64,000 bases of DNA from JBFMFH01 sp040752275 (lineage in GTDB: Bacteria > Acidobacteriota > Vicinamibacteria > Vicinamibacterales > JAKQTR01): the NCBI GenBank assembly GCA_040752275.1, contig JBFMFH010000022.1:37931-101930 (forward strand), in the 5' to 3' direction. Each line of letters opens with the position of its first letter. Position 1 is the first letter of the stretch. The notes beneath the pieces are model-generated. The model saw only the letters and a list, made by a program, of their open reading frames with translations, searched no databases and was not told the DNA's origin. Shown in pieces: positions 41,324 through 49,085 of the stretch. A program made the position numbers and the translations under genes.

Positions 41324-42580
41324 TTACCTCCCGAAGCGGGGATTGACGATGCTGGTGAACTTCGAACCGAATTGGTAGGTCACGCCGAACTCGAGCCGGA
41401 CGGAGCGATCGCTCTGAAGTTGGCGGATCCGGAGCAGTACCTCCTCGGGTGTCGCGTTGCGGCGGGGCAGCGCAATCTGGTCGCGGTTGCGTGAGACGTT
41501 GGCTTCGAACGACAGCGACAAGCCGCGCGTCACGCGCACAGTGACCTCGCTGTCGAGCTCGAGCCGATGCTGCGAGAACCCAGGGAAGTAGTTCGACCAC
41601 TCCAGAGTCGTCTCGAGCGATCCCCACGGCTCGCGCTGCTCGTAGGTGACCAGCGCTGCCTGCTGCCATCTGGTCTCCTTCGTCTTCCCGAACAGCGTCT
41701 CCTCGTTGTACCTCGCATAGGTGGGACCGACCGAGTACTGCGAGCGGAGCTGCCGGCGCGTGTAGGCGGCGTAGGGGAAGAAGTTCCATTCGACGGCCGG
41801 CGCCGCGGACACACTGAACGCCACGTTGCTGAACGTCGACGAGACCACGCGGGCCCGGCCGCCGGCCGACCAGTGCCCGTTCAGACTGCGGACCGTCAGA
41901 ATGTCCAGCTCGCGTTCAACTCGTACGCTGAGGAATGGCTCGTCCTCATCGAGGTCGAATTCCTCGCGGTCGTGGTCCAGGCTGCCGCCGATGGTGGTCT
42001 TCCACGCGGCCGTGATGTGGTCCGCGCTGAGCGACAATCCAAGGGCCAGCTCGCGCGTGGACTCTTCGGCATCGTATTGCGCGTTACCCCGGATGCTGAA
42101 GATCCAGTGGTGCCAGGGGTCGCCCTCGATCGTGATCGCGCGAGTCTCGGTCTCGCCGGGATCGACCGCGACGGCAAGACCCTCGGGCAAGCCGCGGGCG
42201 GCGACGTAGGTGAGCAGGCCAATCGTGAGCGTCGTGGCCAGGCGCCTGCGCCGCCGGTCTTCGGAGTCGGTTCGTTCGGTCGTGACCCTCAGCGTCTGGT
42301 CGCGGCCGGCAAGGGCACCGAGGCCGATGAACGACAGCGTGTACTCCCGGCCATTCGAGCCGGTCGTTGCGCTCGTGACCAGCACCTGCACGTCCGCGTC
42401 CCGCTGATCGCGCATGTACTCCACAAACGTAATCTCGTCGCGAAGATAGTCCTCGTAGCAGGAGGTGTTCCGGCAATCCACGAATACCCGCAGCCGGGCA
42501 TCCGACGCAGGCGGGGGCCCCGCCGGCGCCTGCTGAATCCCGAGGACGAGACTGATCGCAGCCAGCGTGGCGGTCGTCAT
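41324..42580 (-). CDS. predicted outer-membrane protein, unknown family
   Basis: 418 aa. Signal peptide (TTATLAAISLVLGIQQAPAG), a mixed alpha/beta N-domain with FVDCRNTSCYEDYLRDEITF and ADVQVLVTSATTG, then alternating-hydrophobicity strands to the end with terminal SKFTSIVNPRFGR, consistent with a beta-barrel. I do not recognise a named family. ATG 42580 is chosen for its signal peptide; a GTG 23 residues upstream is possible. Divergent from the laminin-G-like gene. Confidence 0.65.
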   Translation of the reverse strand: MTTATLAAISLVLGIQQAPAGPPPASDARLRVFVDCRNTSCYEDYLRDEITFVEYMRDQRDADVQVLVTSATTGSNGREYTLSFIGLGALAGRDQTLRVTTERTDSEDRRRRRLATTLTIGLLTYVAARGLPEGLAVAVDPGETETRAITIEGDPWHHWIFSIRGNAQYDAEESTRELALGLSLSADHITAAWKTTIGGSLDHDREEFDLDEDEPFLSVRVERELDILTVRSLNGHWSAGGRARVVSSTFSNVAFSVSAAPAVEWNFFPYAAYTRRQLRSQYSVGPTYARYNEETLFGKTKETRWQQAALVTYEQREPWGSLETTLEWSNYFPGFSQHRLELDSEVTVRVTRGLSLSFEANVSRNRDQIALPRRNATPEEVLLRIRQLQSDRSVRLEFGVTYQFGSKFTSIVNPRFGR

Positions 42581-42742
42581 TCGCGAGGTTCCCGCATGCG
42601 CACCCTTGTACCGGACTACGGATGAAGGGAGCATGAAGCGACGCTTCACGTTCTCTTCACGGCCGATGGGGCCTATTGTCAGCGGGAGACCGCCGCCATG
42701 GCCGGGGTTGTTACAATGGCACTGACGACGGCCCAAGACGCC

Positions 42743-43393
42743 ATGCCCTGCCGTACTCTCCTTTGGGTCGGAATGACCGTACTCCTCACGACCCGGTCGG
42801 ACTCGGCGCAGCTCCGCTCATTTGACGACGACCCGGTTGGCGCCCCGCCGCCAGGGTTCACCTTTGCGGTTGCCCGGGGTGCAGCGCCGGCCGGCTGGAG
42901 CGTCGAACGCCAGGCGGGCAACGGTGTTCTCGTTCATCGCCGATCGGGCTCGGGCCAGGGCTTCGCTCTGGCCGTGCTCGATGCTCCGCCCCTTCGGTCG
43001 GTGGAGGCGTCTGTCCGCATGCGGCTCGCCGGTGGGGCGCGCGCCGGCGGCCTGGTCTGGCGGTACCAGGACGAAGACAACTACTTCCTGGCCAGGCTCG
43101 CGCTCGGTGCTCGAGACCTCGCCCTCTATCGGGTCGTACGCGGCAACCGCCTTCGGCTGGAGGACGAGGACGATCTCGAACTCGATCCCGACGCCTGGCA
43201 CACGCTGAAGATCCGCCATGAGGGCGAACGCATCCGGGTCTACCTCGGCGGCATCAGAGTGCTCGAGGACTACGAGCGGTCTCAGCCGCTCGAAGGGCGC
43301 GTCGGGCTGTGGTCGGCTGACGACTCGCTCGGCTGGTTCGACGACATGCGCGTGAGCGCGGGCAGCAATCGCCGTGAGGATCCTGATCGTTGA
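42743..43393 (+). CDS. secreted concanavalin/laminin-G-like domain protein
   Basis: 216 aa. Signal peptide (LLWVGMTVLLTTRSDSAQ), then a jelly-roll domain with ARAGGLVWRYQDEDNYFLARL, WHTLKIRHEGERIRVYLGG and GRVGLWSADDSLGWFDDMRV, as in DUF1080-like beta-glucanase folds. Extracellular; ligand unknown. It overlaps the response regulator start by 20 bp, so the three genes are one transcript. Confidence 0.75.
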   Translation: MPCRTLLWVGMTVLLTTRSDSAQLRSFDDDPVGAPPPGFTFAVARGAAPAGWSVERQAGNGVLVHRRSGSGQGFALAVLDAPPLRSVEASVRMRLAGGARAGGLVWRYQDEDNYFLARLALGARDLALYRVVRGNRLRLEDEDDLELDPDAWHTLKIRHEGERIRVYLGGIRVLEDYERSQPLEGRVGLWSADDSLGWFDDMRVSAGSNRREDPDR

Positions 43394-44030
43394 GGACGAG
43401 CGCGCCTTCGCGCGCACGCTTGCGAGGGCGCTCGAGGAAGAGGGCTTCGCCGTGGACCTGGCCGGCGACGGTGAGGAGGGGCTCTTCCTCGCGACGGAGG
43501 TGCCCTACGCGGCCATCGTGCTCGACCTCATGCTGCCGAAACGCGACGGCTGGAGTGTGCTCGACACGCTCAGGCGTGGTGGAAGGCAGACGCCCGTGCT
43601 GGTACTCACCACGCGAGATGCTGTCGATGACCGTGTGCGCGGCCTCAACCTCGGTGCGGACGATTACCTCACCAAGCCCTTCGCGCTCGCCGAGCTGGTT
43701 GCCCGCCTCCGGGCGCTCATCCGCCGCGCAGAGGGTGACGCCACGCCGGCGGTTGTGCTCGGCCACGTACGCGTGGACACGGCCGCGCGGCGCGTTGACT
43801 TGAGCGGCGTTCCGGTGGCTCTGACCGCGCGCGAGTACGCGATTCTCGAACTGCTCGTGCTCCGCCGGGGACGTCTCGTGACGCGCTCGGAAATCCACGA
43901 TCACATCTACGGTGAGGCGGCCGACGTGCTTTCGAACACCATTGACGTGCATGTCGCATCGCCCCGCCGCAAGCTGGGACGCGAGATGATCGAGACCCGC
44001 CGCGGTTTGGGCTACCTGATCGATGCTTGA
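43374..44030 (+). CDS. OmpR-family response regulator
   Basis: 218 aa from GTG 43374. Receiver with D8/E9 region, phospho-acceptor D51, K101, followed by a winged-helix DNA-binding domain (LTAREYAILELLVLRRGRLVTR...RGLGYLI). Paired with the overlapping sensor kinase. Target genes not evident. Confidence 0.93.
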   Translation: MRILIVEDERAFARTLARALEEEGFAVDLAGDGEEGLFLATEVPYAAIVLDLMLPKRDGWSVLDTLRRGGRQTPVLVLTTRDAVDDRVRGLNLGADDYLTKPFALAELVARLRALIRRAEGDATPAVVLGHVRVDTAARRVDLSGVPVALTAREYAILELLVLRRGRLVTRSEIHDHIYGEAADVLSNTIDVHVASPRRKLGREMIETRRGLGYLIDA

Positions 44031-45351
44031 CTCGCTGCGCGCGCGCCTGCTCGCCTGGTACTCCTTGATCCTCGTGCTCGTGATCGGCACGTTTGGCGCC
44101 ACGGTCTGCTACCTCTATTGGCGCTCGCTCGTCCGAGAGATCGATCTCGACCTCGCTCGGCGCGCAGCCGCCGTGGCCGCCGCGGTGCGCCCGGCGCCCG
44201 GCGGCACGTTCGATCTGGAGCTGCCTGCCGGCGTGGCGCGCGAATTCGGTGGCCCGAACGCGCCCGCGCCCTATTTCGCGATCTGGACCGCGGAGGGGGA
44301 GCTGGCGGCCTCGACGGAGTCGGACCCGGGCGACCCGCCGGCTGCGAGGCCCGCGACCCGCAGTCGAGAGGGCAGGCGTGAGGCGATCCTGGCCGCCCCC
44401 GGCGGTGCCCTCGTGCTCGTCGGCCGGGATGCCGCCGACGTGCGGCGCGAGGTGTGGTCCCTTGCGGGCACCGTCGGTGGCGTGGGTGTTGCAGCCCTGG
44501 GGCTGTCGTTGCTCGGAGGCTGGTTTCTCGCGGGGCGGGCGCTCGCGCCCGTCTCGCGCATCAGCCGCACGGCTGCCGCGATGTCCGCGGGTGACCTCGG
44601 TGCGCGGATCCCGCTCGACCGCACCGAAAGCGAGCTGGAACAGGTGGCCGTGTCGCTCAACGCCGCGTTCGACCGGCTGGACGACGCCCTGCGCAAGGAA
44701 CGGCAGTTCACGGCCGACGCCTCGCACGAACTCCGCACGCCGCTTGCGGCGCTCTGGACCGAGATCGAGTGGGCGCTCGCCCGCCCGCGCACCGGCGGCG
44801 AGTACCGCCAGTCCCTCGAGACCTGCCTGGCAGCCGGCGCGCGGATGCGCGGCGTCGTCGAAGGCCTCCTCACCCTGGCTCATGCCGACGCCGGCACGAT
44901 CTCGCCGATGCGCATTCCCGTCGGGCTGAAGACCGTTGCCGAAGAGGCAGTAGTGCTTCTGCGGCCCGTCGCCGAACGCCGCGCGATCGCCGTGACGGTG
45001 CGCGGCGACGACGTCGTCGTGGACGGTGACCCGGATCGGCTGCGTGAGATGATCACGAACCTGGTGTCGAACGCGATCGACTACAACGTGGACGGCGGCG
45101 CTGTGAACGTGATCGTGTCGGGCGCCGGCGGCGTGCGCCTGACCGTGTCGGACACCGGGGTGGGCATCGCCGAGGCGGATCTGCCGCGCGTGTTCGACAG
45201 GTTCTACCGCGCGGACCCGGCGCGTGCGCGCAACGCGGGCGGCGCCGGCCTGGGCCTGGCCGTGGCGAAATGGGTCGCCGAATCGCACGGCGGGACCATC
45301 GCCTGCAAGAGCGTGCCCGGGCAGGGCACGACCATTGAGGTGATCCTGTGA
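44023..45351 (+). CDS. sensor histidine kinase
   Basis: 442 aa. Two TM helices (about 11-33 and 146-170) enclosing a periplasmic sensor segment, HAMP (GRALAPVSRISRTAAAMS), H-box ASHELRTPL with His235, N-box NLVSNAIDYN, G boxes DTGVGI and GGAGLGLAV. Overlaps the regulator by 8 bp. Resembles CusS/QseC-type kinases; the signal is unknown. Confidence 0.93.
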   Translation: MLDSLRARLLAWYSLILVLVIGTFGATVCYLYWRSLVREIDLDLARRAAAVAAAVRPAPGGTFDLELPAGVAREFGGPNAPAPYFAIWTAEGELAASTESDPGDPPAARPATRSREGRREAILAAPGGALVLVGRDAADVRREVWSLAGTVGGVGVAALGLSLLGGWFLAGRALAPVSRISRTAAAMSAGDLGARIPLDRTESELEQVAVSLNAAFDRLDDALRKERQFTADASHELRTPLAALWTEIEWALARPRTGGEYRQSLETCLAAGARMRGVVEGLLTLAHADAGTISPMRIPVGLKTVAEEAVVLLRPVAERRAIAVTVRGDDVVVDGDPDRLREMITNLVSNAIDYNVDGGAVNVIVSGAGGVRLTVSDTGVGIAEADLPRVFDRFYRADPARARNAGGAGLGLAVAKWVAESHGGTIACKSVPGQGTTIEVIL

Positions 45352-45387
45352 CGTGCCTGACGCACGACGTCGGCGCGGCCACGCGCC

Positions 45388-46638
45388 TCAGCCCACTCGA
45401 GCTCCCAGTACCTTACCCAGGAACGCGTTGAGCGCCGGTCCGCCCCGGATCCAGCGGACGACGACGACCAGGTCGTTCTCCCAGTCGATGTAGACGATGT
45501 TCTGGCCGGCGCCGCGGAAGGTGACACTCGATTCGGGCGCCGCCGGGAGGGACGTGCGGCCCGGGTTCAGGAACCAGTTCATGAACCCGTACGCGTCGTT
45601 GGCGGGGCCGGGCGACTTGGCCATCGCGATCCAGTCCGGGGACACAATCTGGCGGTCCTTCCACCTCCCGTTGCGCAGGAAGAGATACCCGAAGCGCGCC
45701 ATGTCCCAGGCGCTGATGAACATCCCGCCGCCCCAGTGCCCGCCGCCGGTCACCGACTGCATGCGCTGTCCGTCGAGTTCGATCCACGAGTTCTGGTAGC
45801 CGTGCCAGCGCCACGTGGTGGAGGCGCCGATGGGCTCCATCACCTCGTCGCGGAGAACCGCCGGCAAGGGCCGGCGCCACACGTGCAAGGCCATCAGCGC
45901 CAGCAGATTCACTCGGGTGTCGTTGTACTTGTACCGGGTGCCCGGCTCGGAGAGCGGGCGGTTCGGCCAGTCGGCAGGCGTCTTGCCCTCGGGGCGATCC
46001 GCCCAGTCCGGCTTGCCCCAGAGCGTGCCCTGCCAGTCGCTGGTCTGCCTCAACAGGTGCTCCCAGGTAATGGGGGCGTTGTGGCCCTCGAAGTACCCAG
46101 GCTCGGGCATGTAGTCACGTGCGAAGTCCTTCACGTCGCGGATGAGTCCGCGCTGCCACGCGAGTCCGACGACGGTCGAGAGGAAGCTCTTCGTGACGCT
46201 GAAGGTCATGTCGACGCGCTTCGTGTCGCCCCACTCGACGACGACGTAGCCGCGGTGGATGATGAGGCCGTTGGCCGCGCCGCGTTCCTTGAGGGGACCG
46301 ATCGGCGTGTCGAAGGGTTCACGGGCGCCGAAGGTGGTGGCAAGGTCGACGGCGAGGTCCTTGTTCGCCGGGTTCTCGTTGGCGACGGCGTAGGCGACCG
46401 CGTCCTTCAGCGCCGCCTCGTCCATCCCGACCTCGGCCGGGCTCTTCCGCTGCCAGTCGTGCGGGGCCGGGAAGTAGGCGGTGGGCGCTGCCGCCGCAGT
46501 GGGCTTCAATGTGGCGGGTTTGGCCGTCTGGCGAGGCGTCTGCCGGCCGGCCAGACCCGTGGGGACCGCCGCGAGTGTAGCGACGGCGAGGAATGCGAAG
46601 AGTCCCGGACGAAGGCGACGTGTGCGAGCGCGCGTCAT
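45388..46638 (-). CDS. serine hydrolase, beta-lactamase/CubicO family
   Basis: 416 aa. Signal peptide about 1-31, catalytic S-x-x-K as SVTKS (S147-K150), Y-x-N-like YKYND, and GGGHWGGGMFISAWDMARFG. Secreted class C-like esterase/peptidase fold; no evidence of true beta-lactam resistance. Start ATG 46638 follows GGAGG. Convergent with the sensor kinase. Confidence 0.88.
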   Translation of the reverse strand: MTRARTRRLRPGLFAFLAVATLAAVPTGLAGRQTPRQTAKPATLKPTAAAAPTAYFPAPHDWQRKSPAEVGMDEAALKDAVAYAVANENPANKDLAVDLATTFGAREPFDTPIGPLKERGAANGLIIHRGYVVVEWGDTKRVDMTFSVTKSFLSTVVGLAWQRGLIRDVKDFARDYMPEPGYFEGHNAPITWEHLLRQTSDWQGTLWGKPDWADRPEGKTPADWPNRPLSEPGTRYKYNDTRVNLLALMALHVWRRPLPAVLRDEVMEPIGASTTWRWHGYQNSWIELDGQRMQSVTGGGHWGGGMFISAWDMARFGYLFLRNGRWKDRQIVSPDWIAMAKSPGPANDAYGFMNWFLNPGRTSLPAAPESSVTFRGAGQNIVYIDWENDLVVVVRWIRGGPALNAFLGKVLGARVG

Positions 46639-46827
46639 GGCGGCCTCCAAGCCGGCAGGCGGTCTCATCGGCCGGCGCGCCATTCTATCGCGGGGGCGAG
46701 GAAGCGGCGGACTCGCCCGCAACGGCTCCGCCCTCGGTGGTCGCGTGGATTGAACCTCGTGCCCTGCTGATTCGTCTCAAGAACCGAGCGGGCGTTTCCG
46801 ACCGCCCCGACTCAGACGGAGGTCGCG

Positions 46828-46977
46828 ATGTCCATCCTCAGCAAGCTCTTCGCGGGACACAAGAAGCAGCGTCCGCGGGTCCGAATCTGTGTCGAGTGCG
46901 GCATGCCCGTTGCCGAGCACAAGGACTGGTGCAGCATCTACCGGACGCTGAGGGAGCGTGCGGCGTCCGCCAAGTAG
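46828..46977 (+). CDS. 49-aa zinc-ribbon-like micro-protein
   Basis: Begins MSILSKLFAGHKKQRPR; the core CVECGMPVAEHKDWC has C-x2-C...H-x3-C ligands that could bind one zinc. GGAGG at 46818-46822 sits at good spacing before ATG 46828. Too short for routine calling. Role unknown, possibly a nucleic-acid or membrane-associated small protein. The 46978-47180 gap behind it shows nothing. Confidence 0.65.
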   Translation: MSILSKLFAGHKKQRPRVRICVECGMPVAEHKDWCSIYRTLRERAASAK

Positions 46978-47180
46978 GCCTCCGCGAGCAGGCGGCCAGC
47001 GGGCCCGGTCCGCATGCGCCTCGGGTATCTGCTCGTCATCCGCCTCGCGCGATCGGGGCGCCGTCACCTGCAACGTCCGGCGCCCGGACCGCAGCCTTCG
47101 TGTCCTCCGCGCTCGCCCTTGCGTGGGCCGCTCCGGCCGCTTGGATGACGGCCGGTCGGGAGGGGGCCCTGGCGAGCCAG

Positions 47181-47759
47181 CTACTCGTCTGGCCACAGCG
47201 CGCCAAGTTCCAGCTCGATCTCCGCGAACGGCTCCGCGCGCGCGACCTCGGTGCCCCAGTGCGTGGCCAGGATCGCCCATCGCCCTGATTCAAGGCGAAG
47301 GACCTCCAGTGTGCCGGCCAGCGGATCGATGAGCCACGCGTGCGCGACCCGTTCGCGGGCGTAGCTCGCCAGCTTCTTCGCGCGATCCAGCCTCGCGGTC
47401 GTGGGCGAGAGGATCTCGCAGATCCAGTCCGGCGCCAGCGGGAAGTACGCCGTGTCGGGCAGCCGCGGCATCCGTGCCCGCCGCCAGCCGGCCCAGTCGG
47501 ACACGAGGACATCCGGCCCCAGATGGAGTTCGGGCTCGTAGAGGATCCGCCATCCGCCTGGACCACCGCGGCCATGATCGAAGGAACCGCCCACCAGCAC
47601 CCCGAGTGCCGCGCCGGTGTGCGCATGCTTTGGAGCCGGTCTCGGTGAGGCGTGCAACTCTCCATCTACGATTTCGGCGACCTGGATGTCGGGGACTTTC
47701 ACGAAGTCGTCGTACGTGGCCGGTCGATCGAACGGCGGGACCCGAGGCATCGGCTGCAT
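47181..47759 (-). CDS. Uma2 family protein (DUF820, PD-(D/E)XK fold)
   Basis: 192 aa. ATYDDFVKVPDIQVAEIVDGELHASP, GPDVLVSDWAGWRR, PDWICEILSPTTARLDRAKKLASYARERVAHAWLIDP and the C-terminal strand block match the Uma2 restriction-endonuclease-like fold, with D/E-x-K at the EILSP...K segment. Start ATG 47759 (MQPMPRV). Family members are abundant in islands; their biochemical job is not established. A nonsense-broken relative lies at 56.4-56.7 kb and a 13-residue fossil at 57.85 kb. Confidence 0.85.
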   Translation of the reverse strand: MQPMPRVPPFDRPATYDDFVKVPDIQVAEIVDGELHASPRPAPKHAHTGAALGVLVGGSFDHGRGGPGGWRILYEPELHLGPDVLVSDWAGWRRARMPRLPDTAYFPLAPDWICEILSPTTARLDRAKKLASYARERVAHAWLIDPLAGTLEVLRLESGRWAILATHWGTEVARAEPFAEIELELGALWPDE

Positions 47760-47827
47760 GATACATCGTCCGCCTGCACCACCGATGCCGGGCTCGGCCC
47801 GGAGCAACACGGCGGGCAGGTCAGTCA

Positions 47828-47961
47828 GGACGGACGGACGGACGGACGGACGACGCTGAGAGGGGCGCAATGGCGGTGTTGCTGGAGGGGACGCCTCAGT
47901 GGCCACGCGGGTAGAACTCAGCTTCAGTTGGCGGATCAGACGACGGACAATCGCGCCCACC
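47828..47961. repeat. 134-bp block identical to 53511-53644
   Basis: Begins with six GGAC tetranucleotides and runs into the RHH pseudogene; no difference from the block at 53511-53644. Indicates a recent duplication. Confidence 0.9.
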
Positions 47962-48048
47962 CGCTCGGTCTCGGGCGGCCGCGTTCGCGGACAGGTACTC
48001 GTAGTCCTCGTCAGAGAGCCAGACGTGCAACTGTCTGCGCGGGGGCAT
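47896..48048 (-). pseudogene. RHH gene copy 1, frameshifted
   Basis: ATG 48048 opens MPPRRQLHVWLSDEDYEYLSANAAAR, matching the intact RHH protein at 56.1 kb; then two bases are missing (or one extra) and the frame ends as DPPTEAEFYPRGH. The lost frame continues with ERVGAIVRRLIRQLKLS, the second RHH helix. Confidence 0.75.
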
Positions 48049-48076
48049 CGTGTGAGTGCCGTTGCCGAAGCCCAGC

Positions 48077-48283
48077 TCATCCATCAGCGCCACCGTCGTC
48101 CGCACGCGGGTCGCTCCTTCGGGGCGACGACGACGGCTGCCGGTCCTTTCCTCCTTGCGCGCGGAGTCGTTGGGCACTGTCCCGGACGCGTTCTGCCATG
48201 CGGATCTTCTCCGGCCAGCTCAGGGAGCTGCGGCCCTTCTGCCACCGGGCCTGCCGCAGAAGCAACACCTCGAGGTCAGTCAT
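48077..48283 (-). CDS. small partner protein of nucleotidyltransferase
   Basis: 68 aa. MTDLEVLLLRQARWQKGRSS followed by LSWPEKIRMAERVRDSAQRL, then a polar tail that may be degraded. Overlaps the nucleotidyltransferase stop by 8 bp. Not a family I can name; co-occurrence with a nucleotidyltransferase mirrors the pairs at 57 and 58 kb, with reversed order. Confidence 0.5.
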   Translation of the reverse strand: MTDLEVLLLRQARWQKGRSSLSWPEKIRMAERVRDSAQRLRAQGGKDRQPSSSPRRSDPRADDGGADG

Positions 48284-48785
48284 CCAGGAACCTCCTCTGG
48301 AACCGACGCCAGGCATCTGCCAGACCATGCCGTGCAGCCAGTTCAGCGATGGCCTCTCCGCCGACGCTGCCGGTTTCAAGCAGCGCAAGGATCCGCGTCC
48401 AGTCCTTGGCGCGGCCAACGCTGAGCGCGATGACCGCCAGGTGGTCTGCGCGCACGACGCGGAACGGCACACCGTCGAAATCGGCGACCACCGCGCTCTC
48501 CATCGCCTCGACGGTCAGTGGGCTGAAGGCGGGGATGAACTGAGCCGGCCACGCGCCGACCTGGATGGCCTCTCCGTCCGCTCGGTACCCCCTCGCGGCA
48601 CAGAAGCGGTAGAGGTCTCGGAGCGGATCAAGCCGGTCTTCGGATTCCACCGCCACCAACACGTCGGCGTCCAGCGTCGCGACCGGTTCGGTGTACAGCA
48701 TCTGGGCCGTGGCTCCGAACAGCGCATAGGTTCGGATGACGCCCGCCTGCTGCATCTCGTTGAGCAATCGGGCCAGTTCCTTCAC
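48276..48785 (-). CDS. nucleotidyltransferase-fold protein (AbiEii-like)
   Basis: 169 aa. YALFGATAQMLYTEPVATLDADVLV carries the fold's G-S-like loop and D-x-D metal pair; FRVVRADHLAVIALSVGRAKDWTRI is the usual helix-rich end. Related to the nucleotidyltransferase toxins of AbiE-type systems. The glycine loop reads FGATA, not GS. Whether it is an active transferase is open. Confidence 0.7.
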   Translation of the reverse strand: MKELARLLNEMQQAGVIRTYALFGATAQMLYTEPVATLDADVLVAVESEDRLDPLRDLYRFCAARGYRADGEAIQVGAWPAQFIPAFSPLTVEAMESAVVADFDGVPFRVVRADHLAVIALSVGRAKDWTRILALLETGSVGGEAIAELAARHGLADAWRRFQRRFLDD

Positions 48786-48817
48786 GGGCCCATTCTACCG
48801 CGTCGTGCCAGGTCCCT

Positions 48818-48870
48818 CCGGCGGGTCGTCGTCGGTCAGCCAGATTGTGCAGTTGCCTGCGCTGGGTCAT
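48818..48870 (-). pseudogene. RHH gene remnant (copy 1b)
   Basis: ATG 48870 preceded by GGAGGCG as in the other copies; encodes MTQRRQLH, then one extra base breaks the frame (the restored frame reads IWLTDDD). Only the first strand and helix start survive. The rest of 48786-49085 holds nothing else I recognise. Confidence 0.55.
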
Positions 48871-49085
48871 CGGGTGAACGCGCCTCCCGGGGGGCGATCT
48901 GACCGAGAGCGCGGCAGACTGCCGAGGCGCGAGCAGGCACTGCGGGGGGCATTGCACTCAAAATCCCGCCGGGCGAGAAGCCGGGAGACGCACCTGACTT
49001 CCTGCGTCGAGCCTGTTCCGCGACGCGCCCCGGCTCCGGCCGACCACGTCCGTGTACGCGAAGCGCGTTCGGAGACACCTCTGGG

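Noticed and set aside
45388..46638. Beta-lactam resistance gene
   Set aside because: The fold and SVTK motif fit broad CubicO-type serine hydrolases; nothing specific to beta-lactamases is seen.
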